Source: Halisarca cf. caerulea
Lineage: Eukaryota > Porifera > Demospongiae > Chondrillida > Halisarcidae
Length of the DNA: 47,500 bases
Reading direction: 5' to 3'
Assembly: GCA_963170055.1 (NCBI GenBank)
Contig: CAUJGJ010000441.1
Span: 2,501-50,000, forward strand
Part shown: positions 23,520-32,967 of the stretch, piece by piece
How the letters are laid out: each line of letters begins with the position of its first letter
Position numbering within the stretch: position 1 is the stretch's first letter
The notes under the pieces: generated by a model
The model's database searches: none
What the model saw: the letters and a program-made list of their open reading frames with translations, nothing else
Told to the model about the DNA's origin: nothing
Made by a program: the position numbers and the translations under genes

Positions 23520-24491
23520 CTATCCATAACAAACTGGAAATGGGCTCAAAGATCCTTTTTCAAAGCATTGGACCAAATGTGGTCGCATGAGGCTTTGACT
23601 AAAACATCAAGGTGGCAATGAGCCAAAACATCCAATAGATGTAGCAATTGCAATTGCAAAAACACCACAATCGTAGTATCCTTGTTGTCTCGGAATCATG
23701 ATCATTTCTAGATCCATCTTTTGGCCAAATATGCATTCAAGCAATGCATCTGTCTGCTGGTCAAGAGTGTCTTACAAAGTGTCAAATATATGTAACTGCC
23801 CTTTAGAGTTAACTGTGGACGCCACAATCCAATGGTTCCTTCTAGTATGGATTATCTGCACAACATTGACAACACCCATGAGTGAAACTCTACGTGCTGA
23901 TAGTTGTAAAGGTGAAGCCAGACCACCAACATTTGAGAACTGATCCTTCAACAGTGTCTGTGCAAGATTTACATGATTGTCACTGAGACGGGCGCCCTCC
24001 ACAATAGCATTGCGATCCTGATTAGTCAAGGTCCAACCAGCATGTGTCAGCCAGTGGTTTGCCTAGGGACCAGCAGAGGCACTATTGTCATCATCGCAAT
24101 TGTGAGAAATAGTTATCATTTCAGTCAAAGTACTGGATGTTTCTCCTGTTATCAGCCTCTTCATTTTCTCTACAAGCTTCACTTCTACCGAGAAAGTAAG
24201 TGTGCAAGGTACTTCAAGCCCTCCTTTTGGTAGATCAGCAGAAAACTGTCTTGGCCCACTCACTTTGCATGTAATTCTTCCATTTTGCTGGAGACACAAA
24301 AAGCACCCTGCTGATACTCGACGGGGAACGTGCCCCAATATTGTCTTGTCGACACCAAGGACGGCAACAGCGTATGGGTCGTGCAGGTTTCCTTCTTCCT
24401 TTTCGCAAAGCAATTGCTGATCGATGCTTGGGTTCCAGAACTCTTGAGAAATGTGATGCTCACGTATACAGCTGTCCACTGAGAACTCCAT
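23520..24491 (-). pseudogene. HIRAN plus Ulp1-like cysteine protease protein, three in-frame stops
   Basis: One uninterrupted register of 324 codons runs from ATG at 24491 to TAG at 23520-23522, broken only by three in-frame stops: TAG at about 24061, TAA at about 23770 and TGA near 23620. Residues 1-100 look like a HIRAN domain (GNLHDPYAVAVLG, DKTILGHVPRRVSAGC). The rest resembles a Ulp1/C48-type protease with LSDNHVNLAQTLLKDQF, the catalytic-His context HTRRNHWIVAST, an IFDTL strand, and Gln/Cys context RQQGYYDCGVFAIAIATS. It ends in an MRPHLVQCFEKG-like tail. I recall similar two-domain proteins as expanded families in sponges and cnidarians; their role is unknown. It appears intronless. 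Most likely a young pseudogene. Confidence 0.8.
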
Positions 24492-24858
24492 TGCTGTTCG
24501 TTACGTTATATCCGACGTTATTTCACACGTTTTCCTCAATCTAAGCAATGATCTAAAAGGCAACAGCGCACGCTGCCATTCAGCTGCAGCCATCTGCTCA
24601 AAGTAATTATTCACAGATTATGAATATAATTATAGTGTTCTGAGAAGGCAATTGCCAAAATAAAAACCGCCAATGTTTAATTTGGGCACGATTCACCAAC
24701 TATTCTTCCCGCCAACCTTTCCGGCTATACGGTACGTATAGCAAATCTCAAAGGGATTTAAAGCATAGATAGTAGAGAGCGATATATATATATATTGGTC
24801 ATGATCACTTTGACAACAACAACAATAACTAAACAACTTCTCAGCTACTCTTATTTTT
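24492..24858. other. AT-rich intronic sequence, nothing recognised
   Basis: Contains a short AT run at about 24780-24796 and possibly the 5' flank of the minus-strand HIRAN gene. I saw no coding sequence or shared repeat. Confidence 0.5.
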
Positions 24859-25188
24859 CCCTATATTGTTTTCATTTGGATTTCCGGTGTGTAACGCTCG
24901 TCCGATATATAGTATGGATTTGAAGAAAAGTCTTATAATAGAGAATTTATATAATAGTAATAGGAAGCATGAATTTATACAGGAATGAGTTATAGGAATT
25001 GTTTTGAAAACAGTTGCCAAATATGGCAATTGTTTTCAAAACAATTGTCCAGTTACAATAAACAGTATGTTCAATGAATGTTCAGCTGTGCACTTACACT
25101 CTAATGCTTTACAAGTGATTCGAGTGCGTGGAGTGGCAGCCCCCACGAGTTTTTAACTCGAATTACTTGTTCAGGAAAGTGTTCATTA

Positions 25189-25575
25189 CTATTGGACTGT
25201 AAGTCCTAGATTTGTGAAAGCATATGAGTCCAAAGATTTCTTGAGGTATGCAGTTATGAGTTTGCCAACATTATGTGAGTTTTCAAAAATATTCTTAAAG
25301 ACACAATCAGCCCAGTAGCAGTCATAATTTTGAGCAGCCAGGTTGTCAAAAAGTACAATGTCATGGACCCCAGTGGATAAGAGCATTCTGAAGTATTTAA
25401 TAAATGCCTTTCTTAGTCGAATTTTTGTAAACACAGTTTCCGTAATGATACTGAATAATTCAATTTGATGACCTATACTACTGTAAGCAGGAACAGACTG
25501 TATATTAATTTGTAGACAATCACTATAGGATGTATGTGGTATTGTCTGAGCACAGGAGGCCAGAAGAAGTTCCAT
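25189..25575 (-). CDS. Unrecognised 128-residue reading frame inside foldback element
   Basis: A single open frame from ATG at 25575 to a stop at 25189-25191, without low-complexity sequence. Composition is ordinary, with scattered cysteines (YDCYWADCVF) and no signal peptide, membrane segment or motif I can name. It sits in the spacer between the two inverted arms. It could be captured host sequence, an exon, part of an unknown transposon protein, or chance in AT-rich DNA. I assign no function. Confidence 0.25.
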   Translation of the reverse strand: MELLLASCAQTIPHTSYSDCLQINIQSVPAYSSIGHQIELFSIITETVFTKIRLRKAFIKYFRMLLSTGVHDIVLFDNLAAQNYDCYWADCVFKNIFENSHNVGKLITAYLKKSLDSYAFTNLGLTVQ

Positions 25576-26535
25576 ATTAGCTGCCTAAGTACCTGCAGAT
25601 GACATAATAGAGAATAAGAGTCTCCTTTGAAGTACATGGGTTAATTAATCTTAAACTTATGCAGAATCATTGATCCAGGCCTATGAATCGTTTTGAATTG
25701 AACCACAATGATCATCATTCATCCAAAAGTGAAACAGCCTCAATAATCGGGTCATTAGCAATTTCACTTCAATGTTTGGTAAACTGTTACAATGACATTT
25801 AATGTTAACAATGAATCAATATAGCTGAATCATTCCTTAATGTATGGTACTCGCCTATGCATGTGTGTGCAAAATAAAAGTAGGGAACATTATATGACTA
25901 CATGCAGGCACATAGGCAAGGGGGTTCAAGGGGTTTAGAAGAATCGCCCTAGCTCTTCTAGGAAACTGAGAATACTTTTGTTTGAAAAGTACCTTTATTC
26001 CTGTGTAGGTAACCGTATAACGATGATCCTCTATCTTGAAAACTCTAAGTAAATAAAAAGGGTGTGTATTCTTTCAGATTGAAACAATTTCATTGGCAAA
26101 TTGTAGCAAAATCACGCTTTTATATTAAAAAATGTTCTCAATGCCCAAACTGCCCAAGGGTCGCCATGTTGCTATTGCACAACTTCTAACTTCTGAACCA
26201 ACAACAAGTGATGCCATAGTAACAAGTAATTCGAGTTAAAAACTCGTGGGGGCTGTCGCCCCACGCACTCGAATCACTTGCAAAGCATTGGAGTGTAAGT
26301 GCACAGCTGAACATTCATTGAACATACTGTTTATTGTAACTGGACAATTGTTTTGAAAACAATTGCCATATTTGGCAATTGTTTTCAAAACAATTCCTAT
26401 AACTCATTTCTGTATAAATTCATACTTCTCTATTACTATTATATAAATTCCCTATTATAAGACTTTTCTTCAAATCCATATTATATATATATATCTGACG
26501 AGCGTTACACACCGGAAGTCCAAATGAAAACAATA

Positions 26536-26560
26536 TAGGGGCTGCCTGCGGCAGCCCCTA
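26536..26560. repeat. Perfect hairpin at foldback end
   Basis: TAGGGGCTGCC, loop TGC, GGCAGCCCCTA: an 11-bp GC-rich stem with a 3-base loop. It starts where the inverted arm ends and has no counterpart at the left arm end. Confidence 0.85.
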
Positions 26561-26872
26561 AAAACTGTCAAATAAATACAATAATTATTGTGTGTGGGGT
26601 CATTGTTCCCTACAGACAATACTAATAATATGCAATTGTAAGCCAGATCAGTATTGCTGTTCTATGTGTTATCCAAATGGCAAAAGGAGTTGAGTTTCCA
26701 ACATGTTAGCAACACACAACTTCCTGAGTTTGATCTCACTGTGTAAAAGGACAGTCTGCTAACTAGGTTAGAAATTATTACCCATAGACCAGTTTCATTC
26801 ACTATTAAGTATAAGTTACTAAACACCATTATTGCAGATTTGTTCTTAATATGCCACATGACATTTAACCTT
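26561..26872. other. Intronic sequence, nothing recognised
   Basis: AT-rich, with no coding similarity, repeat partner or motif seen between the foldback hairpin and the TTAA-flanked MITE. Confidence 0.5.
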
Positions 26873-26876
26873 TTAA

Positions 26877-27644
26877 CGTCCGTTAGCCACTTTAGTGGCT
26901 TATAACAACAAGTATACTTAACGACTGAGGGGTACGAAAGTTGTGCAATTGCCACAAAAGTTAGTGTGGCAAAAAGGGCATTGTCTATGTAGTTGCCAGG
27001 TCAAATTTTATAGTCATACATAGCTGTACGAGTGTATATAAAGTCAAAGAAATTCTACAAGAAACGCAATTGTACACACTAACACGCAGTTATACAAACA
27101 GTTTACTAAGTCATACAAACTAAAATGGCTTCCACCGAAAGTTGCACGAAAAAGAAATGCATTATTTCTTGGGTATACTATCATATTTTGCCTTTGTTTG
27201 ATCAATATCGAAGCAAAGCGCAGCAAAGAGTGGAACAAAACTCTCCTCGTAACTTTTTGCGCACAAATATGTTGTTCTTTACCATTTCCGTCACACGCAG
27301 AACTAAAAATTCGTCTCGTTCATTTGACAGAATTGGCTCCCTTGAAGACGGGTGTGTACTTTAAGCCTTAAAAGTCAACCTAAGCTTTGTATTGTACAAT
27401 CACCGTTCGAAAAGTTTCAAGCGACCAACATCTAGACAATTTGCAAATAGCGCACATACATACCCTTACAAAAGAACCTTAAAATCATGAATAGTAGCAG
27501 CATCCATTCTCGAATAGACAAAAGAGAGTGTCTTGAGGACAGCAGTGAGCAATACGGCGGAAACAAAGTAATTTCAGCAATTTTCCAGACCAAACGAATC
27601 TTCTAAATATCTGAGCCACTTTAGTGGCTAAACGTCGTTAACGG
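26877..27644. mobile_element. piggyBac-type MITE with subterminal palindromes
   Basis: 768 bp flanked by TTAA (26873-26876 and 27645-27648). Close to each end is a palindrome, GCCACTTTAGTGGC near 26885 and AGCCACTTTAGTGGCT near 27614. The piggyBac at 42200-45613 has a matching GCCACTTAAGTGG at both ends, so that type of transposase may have mobilised this MITE. A 79-residue frame at 27125-27364 shows no domain and is probably chance. Confidence 0.85.
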
Positions 27645-27648
27645 TTAA

Positions 27649-28269
27649 GGTGTTCATATTCTGGGCACGTTGACACGTATACTATTGTATGCATACGTGG
27701 ATGTAGCTGTGCAGTGATATGGTTTGGTATAAACTGAAACAATGAGAAAGGATAAGGGAAGCTAGTCTAACATGACATGTATGCATTTCTAGTGACATAG
27801 CCTATCAATGTCATTTGTTGTATGTGTGCAATGCCTTCAATTTAGTGATTTGCAATAGTTTAAATATGTAACCTAATGTATGTTGACTATCTATGTATAT
27901 ATATACATTACATAAAATGCATGCCCATGCATGCATGTGATGCATGCATGTATGCATGCCCATATCAGGATAAAATAAACCTGCCAAATTTCTTTGTGTG
28001 GGCCTGATAGGAATATTCTTGGTGTGACTATCATACAGAAGGTTCCGTCAAATATTTGGCTACTGACCTTGTCCACTGAACAATACAATGGAATAAGTGT
28101 TCTCTATTAGACAATAAAGTAGTTTAAAAGTAAAAACCATTATAGTATGACATATACCCTGGCATGCTATAAAGGGGCAAGACTAGCAGGGGGCTATACA
28201 TACATGAGGCTATAGATGATACACAGAGTTTGATTGAAATAGTTCTTTGTGGCTAGGTATATCCATCAG
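27649..28269. other. Intronic sequence with GCATGC-rich palindromic run
   Basis: No gene seen. 27913-27962 is a run of ATGCATGC-type steps (GCATGCCCATGCATGCATG and following) that is nearly self-complementary. A TATATATA run precedes it. Confidence 0.5.
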
Positions 28270-28320
28270 TTAATCCTAAATCGTCCACACTAGCCAGAAT
28301 TTGAAAAAATATTAATTCCA

Positions 28321-28352
28321 ACGTTTCGGCAACACAGTTGCCTTCATCAGGG
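28321..28352 (-). ncRNA. Hammerhead-ribozyme-like core, minus-strand copy
   Basis: The minus strand reads CTGATGA (28344-28350), a GGCAAC/GTTGCC stem II with loop TGT, then GAAAC. This is the order of a hammerhead core. Such motifs are known in Penelope-like elements. Stems I and III were not resolved by eye. Confidence 0.55.
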
Positions 28353-28565
28353 AATATCACAGGGTGAAAACTCAAAGCTTTTATACAAAAGGGGGGGGGT
28401 GATATGTGGTGATTGTGTAAGGATAACATGCTAGGTAAATGGGATGTACAATGGGATGATAACATGTATTTGTAAATAAATGGGATGTACAATGGGATGT
28501 CACATGATGATGATGATGATGGTTTGTATGTTCTAAACAGATAACAAGAATTTATGGGTGAGTCT

Positions 28566-29402
28566 TTAGCCAAGTAATGAGGTGTACTCCCTAGGTAGTG
28601 TGCCCTTTTCTCTGTTGATTGTGTTGTCATCCTTCTGTATGTGCCAGCTTTCCAGTAAGCATCTGGTTGTCACATGGGGATGTGCATCAATGATCTCTGC
28701 TGTGGCTGTATCAAAATGATGGCCCGTGTTCCACGCATGTTCGGCTAGAGCAGATGTGGCCAGGTCACCATTCCTGATGGCACGGCGGTGTTCTGTGATC
28801 CGTTGTTTTAAGGATCTCCCTGTCTGTCCAATGTACACCTTTGGGCACTCAGAACATGAGATCTTGTACACAATACCAGATCTCTGCTCAGTTGGCGTTT
28901 TATCCTTTGGGTGTACCAGTGTGTTGCGGATGGTGTAGTGGGGTCGAAAGGCAACTTGGATGTCCAGGGGAGTGAGGATCCTGCGAACACATTCAGACAA
29001 GCCCTTGATGTAGGGTAGTGTCACGAACACTTTGGGAGTTCGATTGTCCACTGTTTCACTTTCCACTGTTGCCTTGGCATGTCTTCTGATGAAGGCTGCG
29101 GTGTAACCATTGGCCTTCAGGGCTTCGGTGATCTTCTTCTCTTCTCTCGTTCGTTCACTGGGAGTCGAGGACAAGGTGGCTGCTCTATTCATGAGTGTTC
29201 GCACAACAGATACTTTGTGTCCAGTGGGGTGGTGGGACTGGAAGTGAAGTCCGAAGCACGAGTGTATCATCATCACGGAGTCGACATCTTGCAACCTGGA
29301 CAGCTAAGTTGGTAGGGACACATAGCATCTCATTCATCTTTGCATCATAGTCTGTTTTGTCCATAATGACTGTTGCTTTGCCCTTGTCTGCTGGGAGAAC
29401 TA
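28566..29402 (-). pseudogene. Penelope-like protein, minus copy, reverse transcriptase mostly deleted
   Basis: Reading leftward from about 29402: GKILVLPADKGKATVIMD, the N-terminal Penelope RT block, continues to AKMNEML. A deletion joins it to VPTNLAVQVARC, and a second deletion near 29250 joins it to FQSHHPTGHK. The region corresponding to 29617-30036 of the plus copy, including the YVDD catalytic motif, is gone. From there to the stop at 28566 the 3' part is the same as the plus copy, including the GIY-YIG domain. The reading frame 28566-29294 is open, but the protein cannot polymerise. Confidence 0.9.
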
Positions 29403-29427
29403 ATATCTTTCCAACCTACTGTATCCA

Positions 29428-30720
29428 TTGGTCGGGATGACAGATTCACATGTAAGTAACTCAAAGGATTTTGTTGATTTTGTGTCTACGCAGACCCTTG
29501 CAGATGATGAGAGGATGGTCTCCTTTGACGTTGTATCCTTATTTACACGTGTCCCTACCAACTTAGCTGTCCAGGTTGCAAGATGTCGACTCCGTGATGA
29601 TGATACACTCGTGCTTCGGACTGGTCTCCGAATTGATGACATCACTGACCTCCTGACCATGTGCCTAAATGCCACCTACCTACAATTCAGGGGAAAGATT
29701 TACCAGCAGATCCATGGCACTGCAATGGGGTCACCTGTCTCTGTTGCTGTTGCAAACCTGGTTATGGAGCATGTGGAACAGAAGGCTCTTGGTACCTATC
29801 ACCATCCACCACGAGCATGGAAGCGGTACGTAGATGACACATGGGCTATACTCCAGAAAGACCTGGTAGAAGAATTCTTATACCATCTTAACACCATTGA
29901 GTCAACCATCCAATTCACTTCCGAGGAAGAATCAGATGATGGAATGATTTCATTCTTAGATGTATGCCTACGACGAGATACGGATGGTTCCATTAACACC
30001 TCAGTGTACAGAAAACCAACCAGTACCAACCAGTACCTTCACTTCCAGTCCCACCACCCCACTGGACACAAAGTATCTGTTGTGCGAACACTCATGAATA
30101 GAGCAGCCACCTTGTCCTCGACTCCCAGTGAACGAACGAGAGAAGAGAAGAAGATCACCGAAGCCCTGAAGGCCAATGGTTACACCGCAGCCTTCATCAG
30201 AAGACATGCCAAGGCAACAGTGGAAAGTGAAACAGTGGACAATCGAACTCCCAAAGTGTTCGTGACACTACCCTACATCAAGGGCTTGTCTGAATGTGTT
30301 CGCAGGATCCTCACTCCCCTGGACATCCAAGTTGCCTTTCGACCCCACTACACCATCCGCAACACACTGGTACACCCAAAGGATAAAACGCCAACTGAGC
30401 AGAGATCTGGTATTGTGTACAAGATCTCATGTTCTGAGTGCCCAAAGGTGTACATTGGACAGACAGGGAGATCCTTAAAACAACGGATCACAGAACACCG
30501 CCGTGCCATCAGGAATGGTGACCTGGCCACATCTGCTCTAGCCGAACATGCGTGGAACACGGGCCATCATTTTGATACAGCCACAGCAGAGATCATTGAT
30601 GCACATCCCCATGTGACAACCAGATGCTTACTGGAAAGCTGGCACATACAGAAGGATGACAACACAATCAACAGAGAAAAGGGCACACTACCTAGGGAGT
30701 ACACCTCATTACTTGGCTAA
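29428..30720 (+). CDS. Penelope-like reverse transcriptase plus GIY-YIG endonuclease, 5'-truncated
   Basis: An open frame of 430 residues. RT motifs appear in order: MVSFDVVSLFTRVP (about 30), IYQQIHGTAMGSPVSVAVAN (about 90) and the catalytic WKRYVDDTWAIL (about 132). FLDVCLRRDTDGSINTSVYR comes next. After a linker, the GIY-YIG nuclease reads SGIVYKISCSECPKVYIGQT and RSLKQRITEHRRAI (about 325-365), with a conserved Cys pair, and the protein ends LPREYTSLLG. Penelope elements use this nuclease to nick targets and the RT for target-primed synthesis. The N-terminal RT portion seen in the minus copy (LPADKG block) is absent, so the first ATG is a chance internal start. No stops or frameshifts suggest a young insertion. 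Confidence 0.92.
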   Translation: MVGMTDSHVSNSKDFVDFVSTQTLADDERMVSFDVVSLFTRVPTNLAVQVARCRLRDDDTLVLRTGLRIDDITDLLTMCLNATYLQFRGKIYQQIHGTAMGSPVSVAVANLVMEHVEQKALGTYHHPPRAWKRYVDDTWAILQKDLVEEFLYHLNTIESTIQFTSEEESDDGMISFLDVCLRRDTDGSINTSVYRKPTSTNQYLHFQSHHPTGHKVSVVRTLMNRAATLSSTPSERTREEKKITEALKANGYTAAFIRRHAKATVESETVDNRTPKVFVTLPYIKGLSECVRRILTPLDIQVAFRPHYTIRNTLVHPKDKTPTEQRSGIVYKISCSECPKVYIGQTGRSLKQRITEHRRAIRNGDLATSALAEHAWNTGHHFDTATAEIIDAHPHVTTRCLLESWHIQKDDNTINREKGTLPREYTSLLG

Positions 30721-30935
30721 AGACTCACCCATAAATTCTTGTTATCTGTTTAGAACATACAAACCATCATCATCATCATCATGTGACATCCCATTGTACA
30801 TCCCATTTATTTACAAATACATGTTATCATCCCATTGTACATCCCATTTACCTAGCATGTTATCCTTACACAATCACCACATATCACCCCCCCCCTTTTG
30901 TATAAAAGCTTTGAGTTTTCACCCTGTGATATTCC

Positions 30936-30970
30936 CTGATGAAGGCAACTGTGTTGCCGAAACGTTGGAA
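30936..30970 (+). ncRNA. Hammerhead-ribozyme-like core, plus-strand copy
   Basis: CTGATGA at 30936-30942, stem II GGCAAC/GTTGCC with loop TGT, and GAAAC at 30959-30963. Same as the minus copy because it lies in the inverted arm. Self-cleavage is inferred from the motif and from the known presence of hammerheads in Penelope-like elements. Confidence 0.55.
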
Positions 30971-31016
30971 TTAATATTTTTTCAAATTCTGGCTAGTGTG
31001 GACGATTTAGGATTAA

Positions 31017-31771
31017 CCCACACAGAGTTTGGTTGGACTGAGTGCACACTGTACAAATATCTACATCCTACATGTGATGCACATTATACATATGTGCTGT
31101 GGGATGGATTCTTTTTGATGAAGCCTTTTGGCACAATCCTGTGTTATCCTATCCTACCTACATCCTTTTCTCCATTGTTAAATGGTTTTTATACATCCTT
31201 CGAAGCACAATTCAACATTTCTAATGCATTGTTCAAACTAAGTTTAATTGTTGGTTAACTGGAGATTTGAATTAAGGGGACTTATAAGCAATGTAAACAC
31301 AAATTTCAAATTACGGGGTTTCCAATTATTGGAAGAAGCATATTAAAGGGTAATTCTGTATACTACTATCAGGATTAGCAGGGAATTTGTGCAAACCAAT
31401 ACATGTTCCTGTACATTTGTAATTATTTCATCAATATGGTAAAGTGTTACCTCCACTTTCATCTTCACCACTTTTGGACTACATGTTATATGTCGCTGCA
31501 TGAGTCAATGACGTTAGCAAAGTTGGTAGTTATCTTTGAATAGTTACTGCTATAAGACAGGCCAGTTTGTTGTAACTTTAGGTATGTGAAAATTGAATTG
31601 TCAATGTCATGCATGGACTCTATGGAAGACTTAGTGTACAATTGGTTAACCATGCATAGTTTGTACACTCATATACATATGTATGTGTGTTCTAGATATA
31701 TGTGTTCTAGATTGTGATCTACATACATGTTCTGCTACTTTGTTTATGAGTTCATTGCAATTCCTCTGCAG
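31017..31771 (+). other. Intron sequence ending in splice acceptor
   Basis: No repeat partner or coding similarity recognised. It closes with a pyrimidine-rich stretch and acceptor TTCCTCTGCAG at 31761-31771 before the second SRCR exon. Confidence 0.6.
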
Positions 31772-32110
31772 GACTGCAAGAAGGAGCACTGAGGATTAAT
31801 GGACAGTCCCACCATTACAAGGGTCTTCTTGAATTGTACATGAATGGAAAGTGGAACAAAATTTGTACAAATGATTGGAGTTTTAATGAGGCAAATGTAG
31901 CTTGCAGACAGATGGGTTTTACTCGTGTTCTTGTCAGTGATGTGCCCTACAGCAGGGGAGGGTTTAGTTCTGAGGAAAACTTGCACGTTTACATCAACTG
32001 TACAGGGAGTGAGCCAAATATCGCCAGTTGCAACTTCCGACTTAGTGTAGAAGTTCATAACTGCAGCAACAATGATACTGTAGGAATTAGCTGCAGTATA
32101 CTACCGTTAG
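31772..32110 (+). CDS. SRCR domain exon 2 (host gene)
   Basis: A 339-base exon between CAG acceptor and GTGAGG donor (from 32111), phase 1 at both ends, so it could follow the exon at 7808-8134 directly. Its 113 residues form a whole SRCR domain. GALRINGQ and LLELYMNGKWNKIC are followed by the hallmark WSFNEANVACRQMGFTRV, then VYINCTGSEPNIASC and VGISCSILP. It has six cysteines against about eight in exon 1, so one disulfide pair differs. N-x-S/T sites (NCT, NCS) fit an extracellular protein. No stop ends it, and the gene continues past 32110; no later exon was recognised here. Confidence 0.9.
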
Positions 32111-32210
32111 GTGAGGTTACATCAACTTGAATTAGTTTATAATATTGTGCATGTGAATGACTATCATGCAGTATGCCTAAATTTATGTGTGGATATCATC
32201 TTGTTTGCAT

Positions 32211-32217
32211 GTGTGTA

Positions 32218-32272
<55 letters not shown>

Positions 32273-32283
32273 TTGTGTGTGTG
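32211..32283. repeat. TG microsatellite
   Basis: TG dinucleotide run with two TATG variants, in the intron after SRCR exon 2. Confidence 0.95.
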
Positions 32284-32295
32284 ATAGTCAAGGGG

Positions 32296-32460
32296 ACATA
32301 TTATCTCCAGATGAAGTTTGTGCTCAATGGAAATTAATGACACAAAACTATAGTGAGAGGAGACTGGTCGATTTGAAAAATTCGCCATTGATTGGAGATC
32401 GCTACATCACATAATGGGGTTGAGTAGCATTTGTTTGGAATTTTTTAGATGTACATGTTT
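32296..32460 (+). repeat. Short repeat with coding-like end, copy 1 (partner 36225-36395)
   Basis: The two copies align with scattered changes. One frame reads RLVDLKNSPLIGDRYIT then stop here, and RLIDLRNSALIGDHYIT then stop in the partner. I do not recognise the family. It could be the end of a retroelement gene or a duplicated exon. Confidence 0.6.
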
Positions 32461-32967
32461 CAAGAGGGCTTGAGCACATTCATTGGGTTTCAAACAACAA
32501 TCCATGTTGATCAGGAAGCAAATCCAGTGCATTGTAAGGCATACATTGTACCAAGTGCTTTGATGACCACTCGTATAGAAGGGGGGATGTCAAAATTCAT
32601 AGAACATGACCAAAACCAGTCACATTAACATATGTGCCTAGTGGAGACTCATAATGTATTTTATAGTGAATGCACTCTACGAATGTTTTAATTAAAACCA
32701 CTTGACCTGTGGCATCACACAATTGCAGGCAGTAGCACTCAGGCTCAGAAAACGTATACAACTTCCAATGACCTGCAAATCTGCTCGAGATTTCATATGA
32801 TCATTTGGTGCAAGGACTACAGAAACATCTTAACCCTATTCCTCCTGAGATAATTTGACGTTTCAAGGTCAGCTACCAAATGAGGTAACCTGGAGAATTG
32901 CTGAGCTGTGAGTGCTAGCACATGCAGTTCTGCAATTATATGGGGACATCTTACACTGCATGCTGTA
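32461..32967. other. No gene recognised
   Basis: Ordinary AT-rich sequence between the short repeat and a family E MITE. No coding similarity or internal repeat seen. Confidence 0.5.

Larger units (their letters stand above)
24859..26560. mobile_element. Foldback element with about 315-bp inverted arms
   Basis: The left arm (24859-25171) and right arm (26221-26540) are reverse complements with few differences. Each arm contains a smaller palindrome built on CAATTGTTTTGAAAACAATTG and its neighbour (left about 24996-25050, right about 26342-26398). Each also has a GC-rich hairpin beside the inner end (CGTGGGG facing CCCCACG in the right arm). The right arm runs into a perfect hairpin at 26536-26560. 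The spacer 25172-26220 holds one unexplained reading frame. No target duplication was found, so two independent inverted insertions of a smaller element remain possible. Confidence 0.7.
28270..31016. mobile_element. Head-to-head pair of Penelope-like retroelements
   Basis: Two 5'-truncated Penelope-like copies face away from each other and meet at about 29403-29410. Their shared 3' parts, 28270-29249 on the minus strand and 30037-31016 on the plus strand, are inverted repeats of exactly 980 bp that appear identical in the stretches compared. Each arm includes the 3' coding end (endonuclease), a TGGGATGTACAA direct repeat, a short ATG-repeat run and a hammerhead-like motif. A 17-base stretch (ACACAGAGTTTGRTTGR) occurs at 28219 and 31020 and may be a target duplication, though 34 bases separate it from the left arm. 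Inverted partial copies are known for Penelope elements. Confidence 0.9.

Noticed and set aside
26221..26560. Helitron 3' end at the GC hairpin
   Set aside because: A hairpin is present, but I see no CTRR end at the right distance and no Rep/helicase coding sequence; the long inverted arms do not fit.
27125..27364. 79-residue frame in the TTAA-flanked MITE as a small gene
   Set aside because: No domain and only one copy; MITEs of this size normally carry no gene.
28219..31036. ACACAGAGTTTG repeat as a proven Penelope target duplication
   Set aside because: The left copy is separated from the arm by over 30 bases and two bases differ, so it is only a possibility.
28726..31258. Alternative frames across the Penelope arms, including one of 200 residues
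   Set aside because: They run through the 3' non-coding region and the complement of the real Penelope frame.
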